A stretch of DNA of 64,000 nucleotides, taken from contig JAFMLQ010000002.1 of the NCBI GenBank assembly GCA_017852075.1, positions 27,512 to 91,511 on the forward strand. The letters are read 5' to 3'. The notes beneath the pieces were generated by a model, which was given only the letters and a program-made list of their open reading frames with translations, had not been told where the DNA came from and searched no databases. The translations under genes were made by a program, and so were the position numbers. This stretch comes from Flavobacteriaceae bacterium (GTDB taxonomy: Bacteria; Bacteroidota; Bacteroidia; Flavobacteriales; Flavobacteriaceae). How positions within the stretch are numbered: position 1 is the stretch's first letter; the number at the start of each line of letters is the position of its first letter. This document shows positions 17,838-26,797 of this stretch, piece after piece.

Positions 17838-19624
17838 TGGCTTCAAGAATCGCACTTTTACCGGATCACGTTGCCAATCAAATTGCTGCTGGAGAAGTCA
17901 TTCAGCGACCTGCTTCTGTGGTCAAAGAACTATTGGAAAACGCAGTTGATGCGCAAGCACAAACGGTACAACTCATTATCAAAGACGCTGGAAAAACCTT
18001 GATTCAAGTGATTGATGACGGTATGGGTATGAATAGTACAGACATTCGTTTGGCCTTCGAAAGGCACGCTACTTCGAAAATCAATATTGCAGAAGATTTA
18101 TTTGCACTCAGCACCAAGGGGTTTCGTGGGGAAGCACTTGCTTCCATCGCTGCCATTGCACACGTAGAAACACATACCCGAACCGAAGAGGATGAGGTTT
18201 CTCATTGTTTGAAAATTGAAGGGAGTAAAGTAATCGATCAGACCTTGTCTACACAGCCTAAAGGAACTTCCATTGCTGTAAAAAGCCTATTTTACAACAT
18301 TCCTGCTCGTAGAAATTTTTTAAAATCAGACACCGTTGAACTGCGTCATATAATTGATGAATTTCAGCGTGTAGCGCTTGCACATCCTGAGATTAAATTT
18401 TTATTTTTCAATAACGGCAGTGAATTATTTGATTTACCTCCTGTAGGATTGAGAAAAAGAATTAGCGGTATTTTTGGAGCAAAATGGGATAACCATCTGG
18501 TTCCTACTGAAGAAACAACATCTCTTGCTAGGTTGACTGGGTTCGTGCTTAAGCCAGAATTTGCGAAGAAAACGAGAGGACATCAATTTTTCTTTGTAAA
18601 CTCCCGTTTCATAAGAAGTCCTTTTTTGCATCATGCGGTCAGTAATGCTTTTGAAGGTTTGTTAAAACCGGGATTTCATCCGGGGTATTTTTTATATCTG
18701 TCTGTTGATCCTAAAACAATTGACATCAATATTCATCCTACAAAAACTGAAATTAAGTTTGAAGAAGAACAAAGTATCTATGCCATTTTAAGGTCAGCTG
18801 TAAAACACAGTTTAGGTGTATTTCAAGTAGCGCCGACTTTAGATTTTGAACAAAACACAGCCTTCGATGTGCCTTATTCTTTTAAAGAAAAAACACCTAT
18901 ACCTCCCCCCATTGAAGTAGACTCTAGTTTCAACCCATTTCATTCCTCTTCCCAGCCCTCAAAACCCAAAAAAGAAGAGTGGGAGGGGATACTTTCTGGG
19001 ATTCAACTGGATGATCCTGTTATAGAAAATGATGAAATTGAATCTTTGGTTGCTGTTCCTCAAACTACGCGTTTGTTTCAATTGTTTCATAAATACATTG
19101 TCTGCCCTTTGCAAACCAGTATGCTGCTCATTGATCAAAACCGAGCGCATCAACGGATTCTATATGAGCGTTTTTTAGGTTCGATAACTGCCAAAAAAGG
19201 AGTGAGTCAACAGTTGCTTTTTCCTTTGAAGATTGCTTTAAATCCAAGACAAATAGAAGAATATAAACAGACAAAAGATATTTTAGAAGCCTTAGGATTT
19301 CAAATTGAATTAAAAAAAGATGCAATGCTAGAAGTCACGGGAAGTCCGGATCACTGTCCACCTACTAAAATTGAATCTGTACTCGAACATTTGCTTTCTG
19401 GGGAAAACACAGACCGTTCTATAGAACATTTTAGTCAAGCTGATCAAATTGCAAAAGCCATGGCGAAAAGTTTGGCAATTAAAACAGGAGACCTACTTCA
19501 GTTGGAAGAGCAACAAGTGTTGCTGGATGATTTTTTTGGGTGTAAAGAAACCAGTGTTTCTCCTTTCAATAAACCTATTTTTATTACTTTAGATAAGCGT
19601 GAAATTGAACAAAAATTAAGTTAA
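17837..19624 (+). CDS. mutL: DNA mismatch repair protein MutL with altered endonuclease motif
   Basis: GHKL ATPase: the N-terminal motifs IAAGEVIQRPASVVKELLEN, DDGMGM and TKGFRGEALASIAAI are all intact. The ATG at 17837 is preferred because it overlaps the upstream stop. In the C-terminal domain the site corresponding to the DQHA(x)2E(x)4E endonuclease motif reads DQNRAHQRILYE (about 433-444), with His to Asn and Glu to Gln changes. The usual terminal CPHGRP zinc motif reads SPFNKP. The endonuclease centre may be inactive or use other ligands. The rhomboid gene starts on the last base of its stop codon. Confidence 0.93.
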   Translation: MASRIALLPDHVANQIAAGEVIQRPASVVKELLENAVDAQAQTVQLIIKDAGKTLIQVIDDGMGMNSTDIRLAFERHATSKINIAEDLFALSTKGFRGEALASIAAIAHVETHTRTEEDEVSHCLKIEGSKVIDQTLSTQPKGTSIAVKSLFYNIPARRNFLKSDTVELRHIIDEFQRVALAHPEIKFLFFNNGSELFDLPPVGLRKRISGIFGAKWDNHLVPTEETTSLARLTGFVLKPEFAKKTRGHQFFFVNSRFIRSPFLHHAVSNAFEGLLKPGFHPGYFLYLSVDPKTIDINIHPTKTEIKFEEEQSIYAILRSAVKHSLGVFQVAPTLDFEQNTAFDVPYSFKEKTPIPPPIEVDSSFNPFHSSSQPSKPKKEEWEGILSGIQLDDPVIENDEIESLVAVPQTTRLFQLFHKYIVCPLQTSMLLIDQNRAHQRILYERFLGSITAKKGVSQQLLFPLKIALNPRQIEEYKQTKDILEALGFQIELKKDAMLEVTGSPDHCPPTKIESVLEHLLSGENTDRSIEHFSQADQIAKAMAKSLAIKTGDLLQLEEQQVLLDDFFGCKETSVSPFNKPIFITLDKREIEQKLS

Positions 19625-20364
19625 TGCGAAACATTACAGAGACCGTTAAGCATCTTTTGATAATTAACATCATCTTCTTTATTGCCTCTTTATCATTAGG
19701 AGATCTCGTTTATGATTTGTTCGCACTTCATTATCCTTCCAATCCTAAATTTCAATATTGGCAGCCGTTGACACATATGTTTATGCATGGTGATTTGAGC
19801 CATATTTTCTTCAATATGTTTGGACTTTATATGTTTGGAACCCCAATTGAGCAAATGTGGGGTAAAAAGAAGTTTATATTCTTTTACTTGTCCACTGGTT
19901 TTGGTGCTGCAGCACTCCAGTTGTTACTTTATTATTTTCAAATAAGCAGTGTTACAGAGCTTTTATTCGCAGAAGGTCTTAGTGTATCTGAAGTTAGCCG
20001 TTTTTTCCAAACCAGTGATCTTTCGTATACATTGGTGGATCGTATTGGGAGAGAGGAGTTAGTTTCGAGTTTGTCAGCATTCAACGGGGTAATGGTAGGT
20101 GCATCAGGGGCTTTGTATGGGGTATTAGTTGCCTTTGCAATTCTTTTTCCCAATGCGCGTTTGATGTTGCTTTTTCCTCCCATTCCCGTTAAGGCCAAAG
20201 TTCTTGTCCCTTTATTGATTTTAGGAGACTTGTTTTTTGGGTTTACTTCATATTCTATTGGTCCCATTGCACATTTTGCACATGTAGGAGGTGCCATCAC
20301 AGGATTACTGATGATGTGGTATTGGAAGAAGAATCAATTTGATCAAAACCGTTGGGATTTATGA
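19624..20364 (+). CDS. Rhomboid intramembrane serine protease (first of two)
   Basis: 246 aa with six or more hydrophobic helices. It carries the loop pattern HMFMHGDLSHIFFNMFG (H60 and N64), the nucleophile GASGALYG (S161) and the catalytic histidine in AHFAHVGG (H220). All residues for a Ser-His dyad are present. It cleaves transmembrane substrates; none can be predicted here. Its ATG overlaps the mutL stop (TAATG) and its stop overlaps the next rhomboid gene (ATGA). Confidence 0.93.
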   Translation: MRNITETVKHLLIINIIFFIASLSLGDLVYDLFALHYPSNPKFQYWQPLTHMFMHGDLSHIFFNMFGLYMFGTPIEQMWGKKKFIFFYLSTGFGAAALQLLLYYFQISSVTELLFAEGLSVSEVSRFFQTSDLSYTLVDRIGREELVSSLSAFNGVMVGASGALYGVLVAFAILFPNARLMLLFPPIPVKAKVLVPLLILGDLFFGFTSYSIGPIAHFAHVGGAITGLLMMWYWKKNQFDQNRWDL

Positions 20365-21236
20365 CCTTTAAAGACCAACTCCGTTATCGAATTCAGCAAT
20401 TGAATGGAGCAGAAAAGCTCATTCTCATCAATGTCATTTGTTTTGTGTTGCCTTTGTTCATCAAGACTCTTTTGTTTTTGTTCAATTTTCCTTCGGCTAT
20501 GTTTTTCGGTTGGTTTGAGCTTTCTTCATCCTGGAGTGATTTGCTTTATAAACCTTGGACACTTTTCACGTATAGCTTTTTACATTCGGGATTTTTTCAC
20601 CTTTTTTGGAATATGTACCTGCTCTATTTTGCTTCGAGGTTATTCTTAAATTTATTCTCTCCCAAAACTTTTTTTAATGTATATTTTTTAGGAGTGCTTG
20701 TAGGTGGTTTCACATTTATGGCGAGTTATTCATTATTTCCCGCGTTTCAAAACAGTTCGCCTGTTATGATTGGTGCCTCCGCAGGGGTTATGGCGGTTTT
20801 GATTTTCATGTCTACCTATTCCCCAGACTTTGAAGTACGTCTTATCTTATTTAATGTAAAACTTCGGTATATAGGTCTTGCTTTTGTGCTGATTGACATC
20901 ATTCAAATTCCCTATGGTAATGCAGGAGGTCACCTTGCCCATTTAGGTGGTGCTGGGTTGGGCTTTTTCTATGTTCAAAGGTTAAATCAAGGAACCGATA
21001 TTGGGTTGCCTTTTGAAAGATTTATAGATTCTGTTTTAAAATTATTTCAAAGAAACTCATCACTAAAGACTGTTTATAAAAACACTTCGAACAAAAAGTC
21101 TTCGGATCGCTCTTCTAAGAAGGATGCTGATTTGCAACACCGTATCGATGAGATTTTAGATAAAATTAGCTCCTCAGGTTACGAAAGTCTTTCAAAAGAT
21201 GAAAAGGATTTTCTTTTTCGTGCAGGTAAAAAATAG
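20361..21236 (+). CDS. Rhomboid intramembrane serine protease (second) with C-terminal cytoplasmic tail
   Basis: The ATG at 20361 lies in an ATGA overlap with the first rhomboid gene, so this start is preferred to a TTG nine bases earlier. About 291 aa with the same helix layout: YSFLHSGFFHLFWNM, nucleophile GASAG (S140) and HLAHLGG (H191/H194). Unlike its neighbour it ends in a charged, Ser/Lys-rich tail of about 80 residues (KKSSDRSSKKDADLQHRIDE) that looks like a short helical domain. The two proteases are diverged paralogues and may act on different substrates. Confidence 0.92.
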   Translation: MTFKDQLRYRIQQLNGAEKLILINVICFVLPLFIKTLLFLFNFPSAMFFGWFELSSSWSDLLYKPWTLFTYSFLHSGFFHLFWNMYLLYFASRLFLNLFSPKTFFNVYFLGVLVGGFTFMASYSLFPAFQNSSPVMIGASAGVMAVLIFMSTYSPDFEVRLILFNVKLRYIGLAFVLIDIIQIPYGNAGGHLAHLGGAGLGFFYVQRLNQGTDIGLPFERFIDSVLKLFQRNSSLKTVYKNTSNKKSSDRSSKKDADLQHRIDEILDKISSSGYESLSKDEKDFLFRAGKK

Positions 21237-21245
21237 GGTTGTTTA

Positions 21246-22253
21246 GTGAAGAATAAGTCATTTTTATTCAAAGTAGCTTTAGCAATTAATTTTATATTGC
21301 TCTTGCTTCAGTTGGTTGCCTTAGATTCTATGGGTTTGGGGCTCGAGATTCCGATGCTAACTTTGGGAGCTCCATTATTGTGCCTGATCAATTTCATTTT
21401 TTTTATTTTTTGGGTACTTCGCTTTAAATGGCCTGTCCTACTTTTTATAATTGCATTTGTATTGAGTTTTGACTCTTGGCAGTTATTCTATCAATTTAAG
21501 TCCAACACAATCCCTACTTCAAAGGGACTTCACGTAATGAGCTATAATGTACGTTCTTTCAATCGTTTTAAATGGTTGGATGTCGAAGACGTTCCCGCAG
21601 CTATTGCCAATTTTGTTTCTACTATAGATCCAGATGTAATTTGCTTTCAAGAATATGCCAAGGACAATGCGCCCTTTTTTGAAAAGTATCCCTACCAGGT
21701 TTTTTTGCCTTATGTTTCCAACGGTAGAATTGGATCTTGTATCATTTCTAAGTATCCCATCATGAATTCCAAAAAAATCACATTTAAAGCTTCTAGAAAT
21801 GGAGGAATGCAAAGCGATTTGGTTTGGAAACGAGATACACTCAGACTTTATAATATTCATTTTGAATCCTTGCGAATCAATTCAAAAGACACCTTATTTT
21901 CTGCAGAATACTCAAAGAAATTTAACACAAAATTACAGCGTGTTTTTGACATTCAGAAAAAACAAGTAGCTCAATTTGAAGCTTTGGCTTCAACCAACCG
22001 TTTCCCTGATATTCTTTGTACGGATTTAAATAACAATGCCTTCTCTAAGAGCTACAAAACACTTGTTTCTACCCGTACAGACTCTTTTAAGGAAAAAGGA
22101 AAAGGGTTTGGTGCCACCTATCAGTTTCCTTATTTTCCTTTGAGAATTGATTATATTCTTACTGCCCCAAATATAAAAGTTATAGACTTTCAAACCCATG
22201 ACATAGCACTCTCAGACCACAAACCAATCACAGCATTGTTGCAATGGCCCTAA
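21246..22253 (+). CDS. Membrane-anchored endonuclease/exonuclease/phosphatase-family hydrolase
   Basis: 335 aa starting at GTG; the residues after it form the first of about three N-terminal helices (FKVALAINFILLLLQLVAL and following), and the next Met would delete that helix. The EEP fold follows from about residue 98, with MSYNVRSF, ICFQEY, an LNN loop in place of the usual GDFN, and the terminal ALSDHKPI (catalytic Asp-His). Likely faces the periplasm and hydrolyses a phosphodiester. It lies 9 bp after the second rhomboid gene and converges with the wbqC-like gene. Confidence 0.85.
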   Translation: MKNKSFLFKVALAINFILLLLQLVALDSMGLGLEIPMLTLGAPLLCLINFIFFIFWVLRFKWPVLLFIIAFVLSFDSWQLFYQFKSNTIPTSKGLHVMSYNVRSFNRFKWLDVEDVPAAIANFVSTIDPDVICFQEYAKDNAPFFEKYPYQVFLPYVSNGRIGSCIISKYPIMNSKKITFKASRNGGMQSDLVWKRDTLRLYNIHFESLRINSKDTLFSAEYSKKFNTKLQRVFDIQKKQVAQFEALASTNRFPDILCTDLNNNAFSKSYKTLVSTRTDSFKEKGKGFGATYQFPYFPLRIDYILTAPNIKVIDFQTHDIALSDHKPITALLQWP

Positions 22254-22260
22254 GTTATTT

Positions 22261-22866
22261 TTAGCGAGTTGTTTTTAAATAGGAGCTAGTATTGGGACCT
22301 AAATTGAACATCACATCTAGAATACTTAAGTTTGGTATAAAGCCAAACTTGGTTCCAAAGACTTGGGTGTAGTTTTCAAAACCGGTGGTTACTTTCTGCT
22401 TTGCATCGATAAGATGATCCATGCGCTTATGTACATTTGGATTCCAACTTACAATTTTATAAGTAAAAGAGACTTCTAGTAGTTGCATCACCTGAGAAAG
22501 TAATTTGAGGTTGAATTCAAATAGTGAGATTATTTTTTCTTGATAAAAAGGTTCCAAATCTGCCTCATAAAACTCAAAATAGGGAGCAGATCGATATGCT
22601 GCGCAAATCGATTTCCAATGTTGCTTTTGCCAGTCAGTATCATAAGCAATGGACACTTCTTGATCTAATGATTTTTGAATACCATGGGTATGCCTTATGG
22701 GAACGGTTAGTTTGAGTTTTCCATTGGCTCCGTAAATTTCGCTTCGGTTTCTAAAAGTTTGTTTTTGGTAAGTGGTCGATCCAGTAAAATGAATTTGTTG
22801 TTGTTGGAGGATCCAATTACAGTACTGTACATTAGGAAGATAGGCGGGACAGACTATCGGTATCAT
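22261..22866 (-). CDS. WbqC-family protein
   Basis: 201 aa with the family opening PAYLPNVQYCNWILQ and the later stretch YDTDWQKQHWKSICAAYRSAPYFEFY. WbqC-like proteins occur in surface-polysaccharide clusters and in a conserved Bacteroidota neighbourhood with lepB, as here. A biochemical function is not established. Its ATG overlaps the lepB stop by 4 bp (ATGA), so it ends the parA-to-wbqC transcript. Confidence 0.88.
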   Translation of the reverse strand: MIPIVCPAYLPNVQYCNWILQQQQIHFTGSTTYQKQTFRNRSEIYGANGKLKLTVPIRHTHGIQKSLDQEVSIAYDTDWQKQHWKSICAAYRSAPYFEFYEADLEPFYQEKIISLFEFNLKLLSQVMQLLEVSFTYKIVSWNPNVHKRMDHLIDAKQKVTTGFENYTQVFGTKFGFIPNLSILDVMFNLGPNTSSYLKTTR

Positions 22867-24566
22867 GCCGCCGTTTTTCTTTTTCTTCTCCTATACACAA
22901 CAATACCTTGCCAAATTACAACAAAACCAACAAAGTAAGGGAAATATGAAATTCGCTCTCCAGATCCTCCCACGGTCGTGAACACACGATTCCAGCGGAT
23001 ACTCCAGTTTTTAATTCCATCATTAATTCCTTTGATGCTAAACCAGATAAAAATGGGCTTACCAACAATGTGGTCATCAGGAACAAAGCCCCAAAATCTG
23101 CTATCTTCCGATTTATGTCGGTTATCTCCCATCATCCAGTAGTAATCCTTTTTAAAAGTGTATTGATTACTAGGGTTTCCGTTGATTTTAATTCCAGAAG
23201 GGGAGGTTTCTAAAACATTTGCTTCGTATTCAGCAATAATTTTTTTATACAAGGAAAGGTTTTCTTTGTTAAGGTTTATTGTCATCCCCTTTTTGGGGAT
23301 CACAATCGGACCAAAGTTGTCCTCATTCCAATCGAATGGAATTTTATTGGGGAAAAATACCTCATTGGGAACCTTATTTTTGCTAACCCTACGAACCACA
23401 CTATCTATTCCAGTAACTTTTCTCAAAACGTTTGCCTCTTCTAGTGTAAGGGTCATTTCTTTTTTCAGTTCAAGAATTTCACTTACTCGAAGTCCCGTTC
23501 TACGAACTACGTCGGCAGGAAGCCCTTTTGCAGTTGTGAGGACTTTAAAATTCTCAATAGTGTTGCCCATTCTACCAATGATGTAGGGAATAATCTGCTG
23601 GTAAGAACTTTCGGTAATATTTTCAATCTTGTAGGTTCGATTAAAATCCTCAAAGCCTTCTGCAAGTAGTTTCCGAGAAGAAACCCCTTTTTGGGCATAA
23701 GCGAAATGGGTATATTGAACCCGTGCACGATCGGGGAGCTTGTTTTTGGAATTGTTGGTATGTACAATACCATCAATAATTTCTAGAGTATCTCCCGGGA
23801 TTCCAACACAGCGTTTTACATAGTTTGATTTTTTATCAATGGGTTTGTCCACTCGTTTTTCACGAACAAAAAACTGACGTACAGTATCAGCAGGCCAGCT
23901 GAAAACTACGATTTCATTCCGATTGATTTTTTGTAATCCAGGCAACCTTAGATACGGGAGTTGTGGTTTTTTGAGATAAGAACGTATTTTTAGACCAGGA
24001 ACAGTATCATGTACCATAGGAACAGATACAGCTGTCATAGGTGCACGAGCACCATAATGAAACTTACTGACAAAAAGGAAATCCCCAATCAATAAAGACT
24101 TTTCTAAAGAACCTGTGGGGATAATGTAGGGTTGTATAAAATAATTGTGAACTAGGGTAGCGGCTACTACCGCAAAAAGTATGGAGCTTACGGTTTCCCC
24201 AAAGCCAGTTTTGGGTCGTAGGCTTCTGTCTGGAAGGTGAATGGGGTTGTTACTGTAATTAATTGTGTATATATAGAGTCCAAAAGTCAGAAGAACTAAA
24301 GCGGTGTCTTTCATCGAATTTTTACCAAAACTCCGAAGGGTTTCCACCCAGATGACACCGAAGAGAATCAAATTTATCGTGGGAATAAATAACAAAATGA
24401 CCCACCAAGTAGGACGCTTTATGATTTTCATCAAAATAAATGCGTTATAAACGGGTACAGCAGCCTGCCATGCTTGAAACCCAGCCGCTTTATAGAGTTT
24501 CCAGGTTCCTAAAAAATGAACTCCTTGGAGGATAAAAAAGAATAAAATCCACTCTGTAGTTGTCAT
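22863..24566 (-). CDS. lepB: Signal peptidase I, long flavobacterial form
   Basis: 567 aa, about twice the usual size. The N-terminus has about four membrane helices before the catalytic domain. The serine is in QPYIIPTGSLEKSL (S153) and the general-base lysine in YVKRCVGIPGDTL (K251); box E (YYWMMGDNRHKSEDSRFWG) appears only near residue 480. The roughly 200-residue segment between is an insertion. A final helix (about 535-555) and basic tail close the protein. It removes signal peptides of exported proteins at the inner membrane. It sits between dapB and the wbqC-like gene. Confidence 0.93.
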   Translation of the reverse strand: MTTTEWILFFFILQGVHFLGTWKLYKAAGFQAWQAAVPVYNAFILMKIIKRPTWWVILLFIPTINLILFGVIWVETLRSFGKNSMKDTALVLLTFGLYIYTINYSNNPIHLPDRSLRPKTGFGETVSSILFAVVAATLVHNYFIQPYIIPTGSLEKSLLIGDFLFVSKFHYGARAPMTAVSVPMVHDTVPGLKIRSYLKKPQLPYLRLPGLQKINRNEIVVFSWPADTVRQFFVREKRVDKPIDKKSNYVKRCVGIPGDTLEIIDGIVHTNNSKNKLPDRARVQYTHFAYAQKGVSSRKLLAEGFEDFNRTYKIENITESSYQQIIPYIIGRMGNTIENFKVLTTAKGLPADVVRRTGLRVSEILELKKEMTLTLEEANVLRKVTGIDSVVRRVSKNKVPNEVFFPNKIPFDWNEDNFGPIVIPKKGMTINLNKENLSLYKKIIAEYEANVLETSPSGIKINGNPSNQYTFKKDYYWMMGDNRHKSEDSRFWGFVPDDHIVGKPIFIWFSIKGINDGIKNWSIRWNRVFTTVGGSGERISYFPYFVGFVVIWQGIVVYRRRKRKTAA

Positions 24567-24614
24567 GCTGTGTTTTTTTCAAAGATAAGGGTATCGGGTA
24601 AAATCAAACGAGAA

Positions 24615-25319
24615 TTATGAAATTTTTAGAACATCTTCCATACTGAAAATTCCTTCTTTTCCTGCCAGCCATTCCGCTGCAATAATCGCACCTAGAGCAA
24701 ATCCATCTCTTTTAAAAGCTTCGTGCTTGATGCTGATTTCATCAATTTCTGATCGATAATGTACCGTATGAGTTCCAGGGACTTCTCCTTCTCTAATTGC
24801 CTGTATTGGGATTTTTTCCTGAATGGTTTCATTGAGTTTCCAACCTGTGAAGTCCGTTTCGGCTAAAATTCCTTCGGCAATACTAATTGCAGTTCCGCTG
24901 GGGGCATCCAACTTGTGAATGTGATGAATTTCCTGAATTTCAGTTTGATAATCATTTTTATGTGGGTACATCAACTTTGCCACAAACTGATTGATTTTAA
25001 AAAATAAATTTACCCCAATACTAAAGTTCGAGGCATATAAAAAACCACTTTGATATGTTTTACAAAAAGCGACGACCTCTTCATAGTTCTCTAACCAGCC
25101 GGTGGTTCCTGAGACAACAGGAATTTTTTGTGCCAAGGCTGTTTTGATGTTAGAAACTGCTGCTTCAGGCACACTGAAATTGATGGCTACTTCTGCATCT
25201 AAGAGACTACCTTCTTCGCGTTCTTTGTCTAGAATATATACGATTTGATGATTACGTTGTTGTGCATAGGAAGCAATCGTTTTTCCCATCCGACCATATC
25301 CGAGTAGTGCAATTTTCAT
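24615..25319 (-). CDS. dapB: 4-hydroxy-tetrahydrodipicolinate reductase
   Basis: NAD(P)H-dependent step of lysine/diaminopimelate synthesis. Visible are the Rossmann GYGRMGK (residues 7-13), the catalytic region EIHHIHKLDAPSGTA with the His pair and Lys, and SGTTGW. Length 234 aa is slightly short but normal in Bacteroidota. It supplies cell-wall precursor inside a transcript that also holds chromosome segregation and signal-peptidase genes. Confidence 0.96.
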   Translation of the reverse strand: MKIALLGYGRMGKTIASYAQQRNHQIVYILDKEREEGSLLDAEVAINFSVPEAAVSNIKTALAQKIPVVSGTTGWLENYEEVVAFCKTYQSGFLYASNFSIGVNLFFKINQFVAKLMYPHKNDYQTEIQEIHHIHKLDAPSGTAISIAEGILAETDFTGWKLNETIQEKIPIQAIREGEVPGTHTVHYRSEIDEISIKHEAFKRDGFALGAIIAAEWLAGKEGIFSMEDVLKIS

Positions 25320-25325
25320 AGTTTC

Positions 25326-25913
25326 TTAAAATTTTACAGCCAAGCGTAACCCACGGATTTGCTGATCTACAATTATATTTGGGGTTACCGATAAATCATC
25401 ACTCACATTGAATTGGAGTAGATGAGCACTCACATTGGCTTCTAAAATATTGAGCATGTATGCTGCTGCTGCCAAAACAATGGCGATGTCTCTGTAATTT
25501 TTATGAAATTCTACACCGATCAACAATTGCTCGGTGCTGATTGGGATTGCTTTTTCCAGAAATTCATCATCAAAATACCCGTTAAGCCTTCTTTTATATG
25601 CTGTTCTGTAGGAATTCATGATTTTATTGTTCTGGTCGAAGTAATACAACGAAGCCCCCAATGCTGCGTAAATTATAGGCACTTTCCAGGCTTTCCCAAG
25701 ATAGGCTTGTCCCAATCCAGGTACAACAGCAGAATAAAAAGCTGCTTTAGAAGGAGTCAGGGGATCATTTATTAAACGTTGTATTCTAAGGGAGTATTTG
25801 GGATTAACTTTAATACTGTCTGGCGCAGTAAAAGTCTGGGGTTCTTTCTCCTGTGCATAAATTGGGATATTGAGTAGAAATAAAAATAGTAAGGCCAGTT
25901 GTTTAGTCTTCAC
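25326..25913 (-). CDS. DUF5683 family exported protein
   Basis: 195 aa with a signal peptide (FLFLLNIPIYAQ). The family core follows: PSKAAFYSAVVPGLGQAYLGKAWKVPI, a hydrophobic helix, and a later one around IAIVLAAAAYMLNILEANVSA. This is the Bacteroidota DUF5683 family, regularly found between parB and dapB; its function is unknown. Its first codons overlap the end of parB by about 11 bp. Confidence 0.87.
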   Translation of the reverse strand: MKTKQLALLFLFLLNIPIYAQEKEPQTFTAPDSIKVNPKYSLRIQRLINDPLTPSKAAFYSAVVPGLGQAYLGKAWKVPIIYAALGASLYYFDQNNKIMNSYRTAYKRRLNGYFDDEFLEKAIPISTEQLLIGVEFHKNYRDIAIVLAAAAYMLNILEANVSAHLLQFNVSDDLSVTPNIIVDQQIRGLRLAVKF

Positions 25914-26793
25914 TTTTGATTTTATTTAAAATGCGTTGCAATTTTTCTTGGGAATCAAAAGCAATTTTTAAAACTCCTTTTCCTTGGTCATTTGCAGAGA
26001 CATTGACAGGGGTTTCAAAAAAGGATTCTAAATCTGCGGCGGCTTGTTTGATAAATGGGGAAGCATAGGATGACGGCCCAGCTTTAGGATTTTTCAATTT
26101 GCGAACCAAAACCTCTACTGCACGGACGGAAAGCCCTTTTTTTACTATTTGCTTATACAGATCCAATTGTGTCTTTGTGTCTTCTATATTGACCAGTGCA
26201 CGTCCATGCCCCATCGATATGAATTGATCTCGTATCCCAGTTTGGACAATAGGATCTAATTTCAGCAACCTCATGTAATTGGTAATGGTTGATCGTTTTT
26301 TACCCACACGTTCACTTAGCTGATCCTGTGTTAGGTTGATTTCCTCAATGAGACGTTGGTAGGAGAGACCAATCTCAATGGGATCTAAGTCTTGTCTTTG
26401 AATATTCTCAACTAATGCCATTTCTAGAGACTGCTGGTCATTAGCGAGTCGCACATAAGCGGGGATATTCTCTAGTCCCGCCATTTTGGATGCGCGAAGG
26501 CGGCGTTCTCCAGAGACCAACTGATATTGATTTCCCTTCATTTTTCGAACCGTAACGGGCTGGATTACCCCGAGTTCTTTAATTGAAATACTGAGTTCTT
26601 TTAGCGCATCTTCATTGAAATGTGTACGGGGTTGAAAGGGATTATTACTGATGTTTTCTAACGGTAGATCTATAATGTTACCAATTACTTGTGCTGCATT
26701 TTTATCTTCAGCAGAATCGATATTATGATCGGGATCATTGAGTAAAGCAGAAAGACCTCTTCCTAAAACTTGCTTTCGATTTGATTTTGCCAT
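25903..26793 (-). CDS. parB: Chromosome partitioning protein ParB
   Basis: About 296 aa from the ATG at 26793, which lies 4 bp after the parA stop and right behind AGAGGA; a GTG further upstream would overlap parA. Domains: short basic N-terminus (VLGRGLSALL), ParB/Srx nuclease-like CTP-binding domain with GERRLRASKMAGL, then the helix-turn-helix (TQDQLSERVGKKRSTITNYM) and a C-terminal dimer region. It binds parS sites and loads condensin. No parS was located by eye in this window. Confidence 0.95.
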   Translation of the reverse strand: MAKSNRKQVLGRGLSALLNDPDHNIDSAEDKNAAQVIGNIIDLPLENISNNPFQPRTHFNEDALKELSISIKELGVIQPVTVRKMKGNQYQLVSGERRLRASKMAGLENIPAYVRLANDQQSLEMALVENIQRQDLDPIEIGLSYQRLIEEINLTQDQLSERVGKKRSTITNYMRLLKLDPIVQTGIRDQFISMGHGRALVNIEDTKTQLDLYKQIVKKGLSVRAVEVLVRKLKNPKAGPSSYASPFIKQAAADLESFFETPVNVSANDQGKGVLKIAFDSQEKLQRILNKIKSED

Positions 26794-26797
26794 TCCT

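Noticed and set aside
19938..20300. 120-aa minus-strand frame opposite the first rhomboid gene
   Set aside because: The rhomboid helices and catalytic residues account for this DNA; the antisense frame is a by-product.
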